Of a stretch of DNA of 30,307 nucleotides, positions 8,230 to 15,366 are shown one piece after another. The stretch covers positions 1 to 30,307 of the forward strand of contig CAYIBX010000014.1 in the NCBI GenBank assembly GCA_964361785.1, written 5' to 3'. The stretch comes from UBA927 sp964361785 (GTDB lineage Bacteria > Patescibacteriota > Microgenomatia > UBA10105 > UBA927). The notes beneath the pieces are model-generated. The model was not told the origin of the DNA. It searched no databases and worked only from the letters and a program-made list of their open reading frames with translations. Position 1 is the stretch's first letter, and the number at the start of each line of letters is the position of its first letter. Both the position numbers and the translations under genes were made by a program.

Positions 8230-9051
8230 ATGCAAAAACCGTTGTTTTCCGTCATAATTCCGGCATTAAATGAAGAGAATTTTTTGCCGACACTTCTTGA
8301 TTCGTTGGTACGACAAACGAAGAAAAATTTTGAAGTAATCGTTGTCGATGGAAAATCAAAAGACCAAACAGTGAAAGTGGCAAAATCATACGCAAAAAAA
8401 CTACGCTCATTGTCTGTAGTTATAAGCCCAAAGGCAAGCCTCCCCTTTCAAAGAAATTTAGGCGCGAAGCACGCTCAAGGCGAATGGCTGGTATTTGTCG
8501 ACGCGGATAGCGTGTTTTTATCGTATTTTATAGAGCGTTGTGCAGAATTTATTATTTCTCATAATCCTACTGTTTTCGCAACGTGGTTTAAGCCTGATAG
8601 CGATGTTTCTGGTGACGCATTATTTACATTGGTTACAAATATTACGATAGAAATGTCCTTAGTGGTAAAGCGTCAATTTCCTCCAGGAGTTCTTACCATC
8701 GTATCTCGATCTGCGTTTGACGCTGTTTTGGGATATGACGAGAAACATGTATTTAATGAAGACTTAGATTTTGGATTACGTCTTGGGAAAGCTGGTTTTA
8801 ATCTGTCTATACTTCGTGAATCGCTTTGCATATACTCTCTGAGAAGGTTTAGAAAACAAGGAAAGTTAAAAGTGCTCCAACAGTATGTAACCGCTGGTTT
8901 CGTTGCGCTGTTTACTAACAGTGCTCTTAAAAAAATGCCAGGCTATATCATGGGCGGGCATTTGTACGGGAAGCGCAAGATGGTAAGGTTATCAGTACTG
9001 AAGAAATATCAAAAAAAGCTTCGTGAACTTTCTAAAGAATTATTTTTTTGA
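8230..9051 (+). CDS. Family 2 glycosyltransferase
   Basis: Transfers a sugar from a nucleotide-sugar donor, probably to a cell-surface glycan or lipid. The GT-A fold signs are clear: 'FSVIIPALNEENFLPTLLDSL' at the N-terminus, 'FEVIVVDGKSKDQTV', 'ASLPFQRNLGAKHAQGEWLVFVDADS' (the D-x-D metal site, DAD near residue 91) and 'FNEDLDFGLRLGKAG' near residue 178 (ED general-base region). The C-terminus has a weakly hydrophobic stretch and a basic tail. It has its own leaderless promoter. Its 3' end overlaps, tail to tail, the end of a second glycosyltransferase on the other strand by 12 bases. Confidence 0.85.
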   Translation: MQKPLFSVIIPALNEENFLPTLLDSLVRQTKKNFEVIVVDGKSKDQTVKVAKSYAKKLRSLSVVISPKASLPFQRNLGAKHAQGEWLVFVDADSVFLSYFIERCAEFIISHNPTVFATWFKPDSDVSGDALFTLVTNITIEMSLVVKRQFPPGVLTIVSRSAFDAVLGYDEKHVFNEDLDFGLRLGKAGFNLSILRESLCIYSLRRFRKQGKLKVLQQYVTAGFVALFTNSALKKMPGYIMGGHLYGKRKMVRLSVLKKYQKKLRELSKELFF

Positions 9052-9759
9052 GTTTGGTATAAACGGTAGTATTTTTGCAAAATAGAGTTGCCCCAAAAAA
9101 TCTTTAATTCCTAAGAATCGAATATACCGAATCATCCATGGTATGTCTTTTAGAAAGACTGCGCCTATTCCTGATTTTTGTTCTTTCCAAAATTGTCCTA
9201 CGTTATAAAGTAGCACTCTGCCAACCTTGTATTGTCTGAAAAACAATTTATTTATGGCTGACTCTATTAAATATCCTTCGGCTTTAAAGAGTTCTATGTG
9301 ATCTAAAAGTAATTGTTTTTTTATGATTCGTTCTCCTGCAAGTGTGGTAGCCATGCCAATGTAACGCGCGAAGATCCACTCCTTTTCTCGTTCACCAATA
9401 ACCATATCATATCCTCCGTCAAAAAATGCTTCAACCATCTGGTCAATATTTTCTGGCGTAAGATTTTTGAGGTCACTATCCACAAACATTACAGTATCTG
9501 TATGTGCATTCAACACGCCAATTTTAAGCGCTAACGCCTTACCTCGATTTTCAGATAAGGTAATGAGAATAATATCTCGTATGGTCTGTAGTAGTTGTAT
9601 TGTTTTCTGTTCCGAACTGTCATCCACGACGATAATTTCCTTTACGTATCGAGATTTTTTAATGCTGTCAAGAACAGGGAGTATTCTGTTCTGTTCGTTG
9701 TAGCACGGGACGATGACAGAGATTTTTGGATAGATTGGATCGTATATTTTATTATTCAT
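9040..9759 (-). CDS. Family 2 glycosyltransferase
   Basis: About 239 residues from the ATG at 9759, chosen because AGAGGG lies about three bases upstream and because the fold begins just after ('ISVIVPCYNEQNRILPVLDSI'). The family signs are 'VKEIIVVDDSS', 'ENRGKALALKIGVLNAHTDTVMFVDSDL' (D-x-D metal site) and 'MVIGER'. It resembles DPM/DPG synthase-like enzymes in the first 130 residues. The C-terminal part is amphipathic ('IPWMIRYIRFLGIKDFLG') and may sit at the membrane. It runs convergent with the forward-strand glycosyltransferase. The acceptor cannot be predicted. Confidence 0.82.
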   Translation of the reverse strand: MNNKIYDPIYPKISVIVPCYNEQNRILPVLDSIKKSRYVKEIIVVDDSSEQKTIQLLQTIRDIILITLSENRGKALALKIGVLNAHTDTVMFVDSDLKNLTPENIDQMVEAFFDGGYDMVIGEREKEWIFARYIGMATTLAGERIIKKQLLLDHIELFKAEGYLIESAINKLFFRQYKVGRVLLYNVGQFWKEQKSGIGAVFLKDIPWMIRYIRFLGIKDFLGQLYFAKILPFIPNSKK

Positions 9760-9813
9760 GCCCTCTATGGATTGATAGTACTCGTGTATTATATCATGGG
9801 ATAAACTGGCGTC

Positions 9814-9843
9814 TTGACATACCAATCATACTATAGTATGATT
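9814..9843 (+). promoter_or_regulatory. Promoter with palindromic operator for the RHH-PIN pair
   Basis: TTGACA (9814-9819), a 17-base spacer and TATGAT (9837-9842). A perfect 20-bp palindrome, AATCATACTATAGTATGATT, fills 9824-9843 and so covers the -10 box. The start codon is at 9852, which predicts a leader of about three bases. The site is placed exactly where an autorepressing antitoxin would bind. Confidence 0.75.
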
Positions 9844-9851
9844 CATACCAT

Positions 9852-10130
9852 ATGAAACAACCGATGGTCGTTACCAATCTTCGTATGCCACGCTCTGACT
9901 ATTTGCAGGTGAAAGCTATGGCGGGGGAGCTTGGTATGAGTATGAACGAATATATCCATTCGCTTGTCACAAGTTCGGCCACCAAACGCAGTATGGCTAA
10001 AGACAATCAACCCACTCGTAAAGAAAAAAGACAAGCCTTTTTTGACGCTATGCTTGCCATTTCAAAAATGAAAAATACTGGGAAAAAATATAAACTTTCA
10101 CAAGATGATAAAATAATTTACGATTCATGA
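9852..10130 (+). CDS. Probable ribbon-helix-helix antitoxin
   Basis: 92-residue basic protein. The N-terminal segment 'MVVTNLRMPRSDYLQVKAMAGELGMSMNEYIHSLVTS' fits a ribbon-helix-helix DNA-binding fold: a short strand, then two helices with the 'G.S.NEYI' turn. The C-terminal half is charged and polar and would wrap the toxin. Its stop overlaps the start of a PIN-domain gene in an ATGA, the usual arrangement of a VapBC-type operon. The promoter ahead of it contains a perfect palindrome over the -10 box. The role follows from fold and position; no specific family name is certain. Confidence 0.7.
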   Translation: MKQPMVVTNLRMPRSDYLQVKAMAGELGMSMNEYIHSLVTSSATKRSMAKDNQPTRKEKRQAFFDAMLAISKMKNTGKKYKLSQDDKIIYDS

Positions 10131-10546
10131 ATGTAGCACAAGTCATATTTTTAGACACAAGCTTTTTTAAGGCTTTATTAGATCCGAAAGATGATTTTCA
10201 CAATAAAGCGAAAACACAATGGGGTTTATTCCGTCATCAAGATATAGACCTTGTTACGACAAATTACATCGTCGATGAATCGCTTACCCTAATCCGCATC
10301 CGATGCGGTTTATCGGCAGCAAAACAACTTCGCGGAATTCTCTATGAAGGTGCTGAATATATAAAAATGATTCGCGTGACTGTTGATGACGATGCGGGGG
10401 CGTGGGAATGGTTTGAGAAAGATTGGAGTAAACTCTCCTATACGGATTGTGTATCCTTTGCGGTCATGAAGCGTCTGGAAATTACTGATGTGGCGACGTT
10501 TGATGAGCATTTTACGAGAGCGGCATTTACAATATATCCCAAGTAG
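10127..10546 (+). CDS. PIN domain ribonuclease, VapC-like toxin
   Basis: 139-residue PIN domain. The expected acidic residues of the metal site are visible: D in 'VIFLDTSFFKALLD' near residue 10, DE in 'NYIVDESLTLIR' near residue 49, D in 'LSYTDCVSFAVMKR' near residue 104 and D in 'ATFDEHF' near residue 121. PIN toxins of this kind cut RNA, often tRNA. It shares four bases with the antitoxin gene in front, so synthesis is coupled. All catalytic positions appear intact, so the toxin should be active when released. Confidence 0.85.
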   Translation: MNVAQVIFLDTSFFKALLDPKDDFHNKAKTQWGLFRHQDIDLVTTNYIVDESLTLIRIRCGLSAAKQLRGILYEGAEYIKMIRVTVDDDAGAWEWFEKDWSKLSYTDCVSFAVMKRLEITDVATFDEHFTRAAFTIYPK

Positions 10547-10555
10547 ATATTTCAT

Positions 10556-11908
10556 ATGGAAATAATTGCTGACCTTCAATTACACTCTCGATTTTCCCGA
10601 GCGGTATCGCCTGCCATGACGATACAAAATATCGCGATGTGGGCAAAGAGAAAAGGAATTGGATTGGTAGCCACTGGCGATTGGACACATCCTTCATGGT
10701 TTCGGGAGATAGAAAATGAACTTATAGAAGACGGGAGTGGTCTGTTGCGGTTAAAAGACGCAGGAGGAGAGAATCCCATATTCCTTCTGGCAACAGAGGT
10801 TTCCTCTATTTATAAGCAGGGTGGGAAAGTACGAAGAGTTCACACCCTTATTTGGGTTCCATCTTTGGAGTCAGCTGCAAAGATTTCAAGAGAAATGACT
10901 AAACGAGGCTGTAATTTGTTAAGTGATGGAAGACCGATAATTGGACTTTCTTGTATACAAATAGCTGAATTAGTTTTTTCGATTGAGCCAAAAGCATTGG
11001 TCATACCGGCGCACGGATGGACCCCCTGGTTTTCTGTATTTGGCTCGATGAGCGGGTTTGACAGCATACAAGAGGCGTTTGGAGAGTATGCAGATCGTAT
11101 TTATGCAATTGAGACGGGGTTATCGAGTAATCCAGCGATGAACTGGCGGATACAAGAATTGGATAGTCGATCCATCGTTTCATTTTCCGATGCGCATTCA
11201 GGTCCCAAGTTGGGGCGGGAAGCAACGATCTTTAGGTTTCCAAATGGGAAGGTGAGTTTTGTTGCGATTTCAGAGGCGTTACAAAATGTATCCTGTGATA
11301 AACAAAAGCCGCATATTGCTTATACCATTGAATTTTATCCGGAAGAGGGAAAATATCATTATTCTGGCCATCGTGTATGTGGCGTACGGTACTCGCCGGA
11401 AGAGTCAAAAAATAAAGGGACAACATGTCCTGTGTGTGGAAAAACACTTGTGCAAGGTGTTGGGCAGCGGGTGGGGGAGTTGGCAGGAAGAAGCGATGAA
11501 GAACTACAAATCACCAATATTCAATACACAATATCCAACAATGCAGCAATACGAATGACAAAGAGCAAGAAATTTCCCAACAGGCCGCCATTTGTGATGG
11601 CAGTGCCACTTATAGAAATTATTTCAGAAGTGATTGGGTCTCCTGTGACGAGCCCTAAGGTGGAGCGGGTATACACAAAATTGTTAGCAGATGTTGGTAC
11701 AGAATTTTTCATATTACTCCATGCACCGCTTTCTCTCATAGAAAAATCTGCAGGCAGTATGATGGCGGAAGGTGTTCATCGTGTAAGAAATGGTGATATT
11801 TTTATCGATCCTGGATTTGACGGGGTGTTTGGCGTGGTAAAAATTTGGAAAGATACTGAAGGGGAACTGGTCAGTAGGGCCAAAGAGCAATTATCGCTTT
11901 TGCCATAA
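10556..11908 (+). CDS. Endonuclease Q-like PHP-domain DNA repair nuclease
   Basis: EndoQ cuts DNA 5' of deaminated bases (uracil, hypoxanthine, xanthine) and is known mainly from some Archaea and a few Bacteria. The N-terminal PHP domain shows 'ADLQLHSRFSRAVSPAM', 'GLVATGDWTHPSW', 'IPAHGWTPWFSVFGSMSGFDSI' and 'SFSDAHSGPKLGREA'. A zinc-binding segment follows, with C at 'VCGVRYSPEE' and 'TTCPVCGKTL', then 'RPPFVMAVPLIEIISEVIG'. At 450 residues it has the usual length plus an insertion near residues 318-340 ('LQITNIQYTISNNAAI'), encoded by an AT-rich repeat where the family has a short linker. It lies nine bases behind the PIN gene without a clear ribosome site. Confidence 0.83.
   Translation: MEIIADLQLHSRFSRAVSPAMTIQNIAMWAKRKGIGLVATGDWTHPSWFREIENELIEDGSGLLRLKDAGGENPIFLLATEVSSIYKQGGKVRRVHTLIWVPSLESAAKISREMTKRGCNLLSDGRPIIGLSCIQIAELVFSIEPKALVIPAHGWTPWFSVFGSMSGFDSIQEAFGEYADRIYAIETGLSSNPAMNWRIQELDSRSIVSFSDAHSGPKLGREATIFRFPNGKVSFVAISEALQNVSCDKQKPHIAYTIEFYPEEGKYHYSGHRVCGVRYSPEESKNKGTTCPVCGKTLVQGVGQRVGELAGRSDEELQITNIQYTISNNAAIRMTKSKKFPNRPPFVMAVPLIEIISEVIGSPVTSPKVERVYTKLLADVGTEFFILLHAPLSLIEKSAGSMMAEGVHRVRNGDIFIDPGFDGVFGVVKIWKDTEGELVSRAKEQLSLLP
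11507..11539 (+). repeat. CAATATCCAAT-type AT-rich insertion in EndoQ
   Basis: Imperfect direct repeats of CAAT(A/C)(T/C)CAA. It is read in frame as 'QITNIQYTISN', between the conserved 'GQRVGELAGR' and 'RPPFVMAVPL' segments. The wording is close to two stretches in gdhA (19292-19326 and 19449-19486). Confidence 0.55.
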
Positions 11909-11917
11909 TTATTGTCG

Positions 11918-11947
11918 TTGACTGTTTAAAAACAGGCGTGGTATTGT
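11918..11947 (+). promoter_or_regulatory. Candidate promoter of the structured DUF4870 leader
   Basis: TTGACT (11918-11923), an 18-base spacer and TATTGT (11942-11947), just behind the EndoQ stop. Transcription from here would give a leader of about 170 bases before the DUF4870 start codon, unusually long for this window. Confidence 0.45.
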
Positions 11948-11956
11948 AAAGAGAGA

Positions 11957-11978
11957 GGCGTCATCACGATGTGACGCC
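11957..11978 (+). other. Hairpin in the DUF4870 leader
   Basis: GGCGTCA (11957-11963) pairs with TGACGCC (11972-11978) around an eight-base loop, in the first part of the predicted leader. No T-run follows, so it is not an obvious terminator of the EndoQ gene. Confidence 0.5.
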
Positions 11979-12019
11979 CGCCAGAACTTACCGTTCGCCT
12001 TTAGTACTGTTCGTACACG

Positions 12020-12039
12020 CCTGCCTGCCGGCAGGCAGG
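12020..12039. repeat. Perfect 20-bp palindrome CCTGCCTGCCGGCAGGCAGG
   Basis: A perfect palindrome that is also a tandem of CCTG/GGCA units, far more GC-rich than its surroundings. From memory, this type of sequence recurs in genomes of this group, but only one copy is seen in this window. In RNA it would fold into a short hairpin with no proper loop or, as DNA, bind a dimer. Confidence 0.6.
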
Positions 12040-12068
12040 GCTCACGGGGCGTTTACTAGGCGGGCCTA

Positions 12069-12107
12069 AGAAACGCTAGGTCTCTTTAAGATTCGACAAG
12101 CGTTTCT
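12069..12107 (+). promoter_or_regulatory. Long-loop hairpin directly before the DUF4870 ribosome site
   Basis: AGAAACGCT (12069-12077) pairs perfectly with AGCGTTTCT (12099-12107). The strong Shine-Dalgarno sequence GGGAGGTGA starts three bases after the stem. A competing fold of the leader could expose or hide the ribosome site. The 21-base loop is free for pairing. Confidence 0.5.
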
Positions 12108-12126
12108 AAGGGAGGTGAATTAATAA

Positions 12127-12465
12127 ATGGCAGTAACAACAACGAAGTCCAACGAAAATATGATGGCCGCCGCCGCATATCTATTGGGATTTGTGACAGG
12201 AATTATTATGCTTCTTATCGAGAAGCAGAGTAAATTCGTCCGGTTCCATGCTATGCAATCCACGATCCTTTTTGGAGGTGTGTTCATAGCAAACATCGCA
12301 CTCGGGTTTATTCCAATATTAGGATGGCTCGTCGGGTTAATTTTAAGTTTCGCAACATTTATCCTTTGGATATTGTGTATGTGGAAAGCGTTTCAAGGTG
12401 AAATGTATAAAGTTCCCTTTGTCGGTGACATAGCGGAAAAACAATTGGCGAAAATGGGAAAGTAA
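12127..12465 (+). CDS. DUF4870 (Tic20-like) small membrane protein
   Basis: 112 residues with three or four hydrophobic segments. 'AAAAYLLGFVTGIIMLLIEKQSKFVRFHAMQSTILFGG' is the recognisable DUF4870 signature: helix, then KFVRFHA(M/L)QS, then helix. It is followed by 'ALGFIPILGWLVGLILSFATFILWILCMWKAFQG' and a polar tail. The molecular role of the family is unknown. The ribosome site is the strongest in the window (GGGAGGTGA), suggesting high expression, and the gene is led by a structured 5' region. A 10-bp inverted repeat follows the stop codon. Confidence 0.8.
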   Translation: MAVTTTKSNENMMAAAAYLLGFVTGIIMLLIEKQSKFVRFHAMQSTILFGGVFIANIALGFIPILGWLVGLILSFATFILWILCMWKAFQGEMYKVPFVGDIAEKQLAKMGK

Positions 12466-12484
12466 TTTCCACGTAGTCAATGAG

Positions 12485-12519
12485 CGTGAACAACTCGTGG
12501 TGCATGTGGGTTGTTCACG
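12485..12519 (+). terminator. Inverted repeat after DUF4870, possible terminator
   Basis: CGTGAACAAC (12485-12494) pairs perfectly with GTTGTTCACG (12510-12519), with two further pairs inward. It is followed only by TTACTTTGG, not a clean T-run, so it is either a weak terminator or an mRNA-stabilising hairpin. It ends 22 bases before pth. Confidence 0.5.
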
Positions 12520-12541
12520 TTACTTTGGCTAAGTAAAAAAC

Positions 12542-13135
12542 ATGAAAATAATAGTCGGACTTGGAAATCCTGGTGAAAAATATACTGACACGCGTCATAA
12601 CATAGGGTTTATGGTGGTGGACAAGCTCGCACAAGAGCTCGGTATAGGGAAAATTGATGGGTGGCAAAAAAGAAAAACACTTACCTCCGAAACGATTACG
12701 TTTGCCGATGTGGTACTCGTCAAACCACAAACATTTGTCAATAGTAGCGGGGGAGCTGTTTTGAGGGTAATAGAGTTTTATAAGGTAAACGTTGAGGATG
12801 TGTGGGTGATTCATGATGATCTTGATTTGCCTATGGGCAAAATTCGTATACGCGTGGGTGGCGGTACAGCCGGACATAATGGCGTTGAATCAATCATAGC
12901 ATCGATAAAATCTGATAAATTCGTTCGTTTTCGATTGGGTATTGGACGAGGGACAGTAGAGACAGAAGGAAATACAGAAAAAAATATGCATCAATCGTCT
13001 GTCATAAAATATGTTTTGTCGCGATTTGGTAGAAGTGAGGCGGGAAATTTGCGACATTTGGTGAAAAAGGGCATGGAGGCAGTACGAACCGGACTTATAG
13101 ATGGCATTGATAAAGCGATGAATACGTTTAATTGA
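12542..13135 (+). CDS. pth: Peptidyl-tRNA hydrolase
   Basis: Releases peptides from peptidyl-tRNA that drops off the ribosome, recycling tRNA. The 197-residue protein has all the family residues: 'IVGLGNPGEKYTDTRHNIGF' (Asn of GNPG and the catalytic His), 'VKPQTFVNSSG' (Asn), 'VIHDDLDLPMGKIRIR' (Asp) and 'GGGTAGHNGVESI' (Asn). Length is normal. No clear Shine-Dalgarno sequence precedes the ATG (AAGTAAAAAAC). The next gene starts one base after the stop, so the two are co-transcribed. Confidence 0.95.
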   Translation: MKIIVGLGNPGEKYTDTRHNIGFMVVDKLAQELGIGKIDGWQKRKTLTSETITFADVVLVKPQTFVNSSGGAVLRVIEFYKVNVEDVWVIHDDLDLPMGKIRIRVGGGTAGHNGVESIIASIKSDKFVRFRLGIGRGTVETEGNTEKNMHQSSVIKYVLSRFGRSEAGNLRHLVKKGMEAVRTGLIDGIDKAMNTFN

Positions 13136-13136
13136 C

Positions 13137-13394
13137 ATGCAAACCATAGGATCAATTTTAAAAACTTTTAATCCCATTGAGGATAAATATATCTCTCGGG
13201 AGTTTCAAGCGTATGGAGTGTTTCTTTCGGAAATACTTGATGACAGTAAGCATACCCCTCTTTATATTCGACTCGCTAAGACTGTGCCGAGAGCAATTCT
13301 TGAGAAAGCACTTTCTTTTGTAAAGGACAGTAAAGCAAGAAATAAAGCACGACTTTTTATGTGGAAGATGAAAGAGTTGAGAAAGGCACCATAA
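13137..13394 (+). CDS. Small conserved Patescibacteria-type protein, unknown function
   Basis: 85 residues, soluble, basic at the C-terminus. It contains 'YISREFQAYGVFLSEILDDSKHTPLYIRLAK' and 'RAILEKALSFVKDSKARNKARLFMWKMKEL', mostly helical. From memory, proteins with the 'YISREFQ.YG' and 'LFMWK' segments are widespread in this group and often lie near translation or DNA metabolism genes. No function is assigned. It begins one base after the pth stop, and its gene is followed by a membrane protein after four bases. Confidence 0.65.
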   Translation: MQTIGSILKTFNPIEDKYISREFQAYGVFLSEILDDSKHTPLYIRLAKTVPRAILEKALSFVKDSKARNKARLFMWKMKELRKAP

Positions 13395-13398
13395 TGAT

Positions 13399-13860
13399 AT
13401 GAACACAGTGCGACAAATAATTCGAAAAAAACCTGTAGAATTTTTATTTGCGTCTTTGGTGTATGTATTGATAGCCTCGCTTATCAAATGGGGAATACAC
13501 CCAAAGTTAGATACGGCATGGTTTATCCTTGGCGGTGTGATCGGTATTTACTTTTTGGATATGGCAGAAGTATTTTTTAATCTCCACCCCTCGCCGTTTC
13601 GATCGATTTTATTTATGGCGCTGTATACAGTCGTAAGTTTTTTCGTTTCTTCATCATCGAGCGTATTTTTGGCACGAGGACTTGTGTTATCGCTGTTTTT
13701 ACAACTTCTCCTGTGGCAAGTGGGCGAGTGGCGTCTGACTGGAAGTACTGCGTCATGGTATAGATTGGTTACGGGAGTGGTGCCGACGCGTACGCAAGGA
13801 TGGATTCTTTCAGGATTTGTTGCATTATTTATCATAGAAACGTATTTATTTATTCGATAA
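13399..13860 (+). CDS. Four-helix membrane protein, unknown
   Basis: 153 residues with four to five hydrophobic segments: 'VEFLFASLVYVLIASLIKWGI', 'AWFILGGVIGIYFLDMAEVFF', 'SILFMALYTVVSFFVSSSSSVFLARGLVLSLFLQLLLWQVGEW' (probably two helices) and 'GWILSGFVALFIIETYLFI'. The loops are short and include 'LHPSPFRS' and 'TGSTASWYRLVTG'. I do not recognise the family. The genes pth, the 85-residue protein and this one are spaced by one to four bases and form one operon. Confidence 0.6.
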   Translation: MNTVRQIIRKKPVEFLFASLVYVLIASLIKWGIHPKLDTAWFILGGVIGIYFLDMAEVFFNLHPSPFRSILFMALYTVVSFFVSSSSSVFLARGLVLSLFLQLLLWQVGEWRLTGSTASWYRLVTGVVPTRTQGWILSGFVALFIIETYLFIR

Positions 13861-13878
13861 TTACCCGTACATCAACTC

Positions 13879-13907
13879 TTGCAAGGGATTGAAAACGAGC
13901 GTATCGT
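13879..13907 (+). promoter_or_regulatory. Candidate leaderless promoter of the CPBP protease
   Basis: TTGCAA (13879-13884), a 17-base spacer and TATCGT (13902-13907); the ATG follows six bases later at 13914. There is no Shine-Dalgarno sequence. The -10 box is a weaker match than in the other examples. Confidence 0.4.
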
Positions 13908-13913
13908 ACAAGT

Positions 13914-14591
13914 ATGGCCAAAAAACACATCAGTACGCCAACTGCTTCATCATCGCTTGATCCTGTGTATCATCTGTGGGGGTGGGTCGTCATTGTTTGG
14001 GCTCTGTACCGATATTTTTTCCATCTTCCAGAATGGGCGGATGAGTTTGTGTTTAAGCCACTTGTATTTGCATTTCCTGTACTTTGGTATGTACGAGCGC
14101 GGGAGAAACGGCGCTTAGAGTCTGTAGGAATTACAACTAACAACATATTTACGAGTATTTACATAGGGTTAGGATTTGGATTTGTGTTTGCTATAGAGGG
14201 CATTGTAGCAAACGCTATAAAATATGGCAGATTACAGCTTCTCCCCAATACTCCCTTTGAAGAGCTTGGCATAGGTATGATGATCGTACTCTCGTTGGCA
14301 ACCGCTTTTTCTGAGGAATTGTTAAGCCGAGGATTTGTGTTTACGCGAATCATGGAGAAGACAAAGAATTTGCCCTACGCGTCACTCGTGTCGAGCTTGA
14401 TGTTTGTGGTATTGCATATCCCAATCCTTGTGACGGGAATGAAACTTCACGGTGTGACGCTTGCGCTTTTTTTCGTGACGGATTTTGTCCTCGCGTTTGC
14501 CAATAGCTTGTTTTTATATAATACGCGATCGTTAGTTGCTCCAATACTTGTCCATATTTTTTGGAATATGACAGTAGCGTTGTATCTTTAG
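13914..14591 (+). CDS. CPBP family intramembrane metalloprotease
   Basis: 225-residue polytopic membrane protein of the CAAX-protease/bacteriocin-processing (Rce1-like) family. The three family motifs are visible: 'SEELLSRGFVFTRI' (EExxxR) near residue 130, 'SSLMFVVLHIPI' (FxxxH) near residue 160 and 'APILVHIFWNMTVA' (HxxxN) near the C-terminus. The glutamates and histidines are the metal site. In bacteria some members give immunity to bacteriocins and others have unknown targets. It converges on the SDR gene, overlapping by four bases. Its likely promoter is leaderless. Confidence 0.88.
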   Translation: MAKKHISTPTASSSLDPVYHLWGWVVIVWALYRYFFHLPEWADEFVFKPLVFAFPVLWYVRAREKRRLESVGITTNNIFTSIYIGLGFGFVFAIEGIVANAIKYGRLQLLPNTPFEELGIGMMIVLSLATAFSEELLSRGFVFTRIMEKTKNLPYASLVSSLMFVVLHIPILVTGMKLHGVTLALFFVTDFVLAFANSLFLYNTRSLVAPILVHIFWNMTVALYL

Positions 14592-15349
14592 TTAGCCAGC
14601 CATCCACCATCTACATACAGTGTCGCCCCCGTTGTATAAGAAGCTTCATCGGATGCAAAGTATACGACTGCAGCTGCGATTTCTTCTGGTTTTCCTGCTC
14701 GTTTGAGTGGTGCACGAGACAAAAGTGCTGCGGCTTGTTTGGGATCTTTGAGCATACCTTCTGTCATTTCTGATTCAATCACTCCTGGACCGATTGCGTT
14801 TACGAGTATGCCCAACGGTGCTAATTCATCGGCCAGCGCTTCGGTAAGGCCGATCACACCGCCTTTGCTGGCACAGTACTGAGCTATCTGTGGGAATCCA
14901 ACGCCAATACCTCCTGAGGCGATGGAGGAGATGTTTATGATACGGCCCCATTTGTTTTTTGCCATTTCTCTGGCAGCTGCTTGTGCGACAAAGAAATACC
15001 CCTTGAGATTTGTATCTATCGTTTTATCCCATTGGGCTTCGGTCATATCAAAAAATGTAGCAAATTCTGCTACACCAGCGTTATTTAAAAGGATGTCTAG
15101 TCGACCAAATTCTTTGATTGTAGAAGCGACTGCCGTGTCTATATCTGTTTTTTTTGTGACATCCATTTGTGTGGCTAACGCACGGTGACCGCGTGACTTT
15201 ATTTCTGCAGCAAGAGATTCAAGTTTGTCCAATCGTCTCGCTGTTATAACTACAGCAGCTCCTTGATTGGCAAGAGCGAGGGCACTTGCTCGTCCTATGC
15301 CGCTTGATGCGCCAGTTACAAGAGCTACTTTACCTGAAAGATCAAACAT
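14588..15349 (-). CDS. SDR family oxidoreductase (FabG-like)
   Basis: 253-residue classical short-chain dehydrogenase using NAD(P)H. The visible motifs are the cofactor-binding 'VTGASSGIGRASALAL' near residue 12, 'LNNAGVAEFA' near residue 90, 'NISSIASGG' with the catalytic Ser, 'YCASKGG' with Tyr and Lys of the active site near residue 158, and 'GPGVIESEMTEGM'. It ends 'TGATLYVDGGWL', typical of the family. 'TARR' after the second strand suggests NADPH preference. The substrate is unknown: 3-oxoacyl-ACP reductase (FabG) or a glucose-dehydrogenase-like role are both possible. AAGGAGATC precedes the ATG. It shares a strand with the dsbA/vkor pair. Confidence 0.88.
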   Translation of the reverse strand: MFDLSGKVALVTGASSGIGRASALALANQGAAVVITARRLDKLESLAAEIKSRGHRALATQMDVTKKTDIDTAVASTIKEFGRLDILLNNAGVAEFATFFDMTEAQWDKTIDTNLKGYFFVAQAAAREMAKNKWGRIINISSIASGGIGVGFPQIAQYCASKGGVIGLTEALADELAPLGILVNAIGPGVIESEMTEGMLKDPKQAAALLSRAPLKRAGKPEEIAAAVVYFASDEASYTTGATLYVDGGWLAN

Positions 15350-15366
15350 ATGATCTCCTTTCGTTT

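Noticed and set aside
13548..13835. Minus-strand frame of 95 codons opposite the four-helix membrane protein
   Set aside because: The forward frame has clear membrane helices and is packed into the pth operon; the reverse product looks random.
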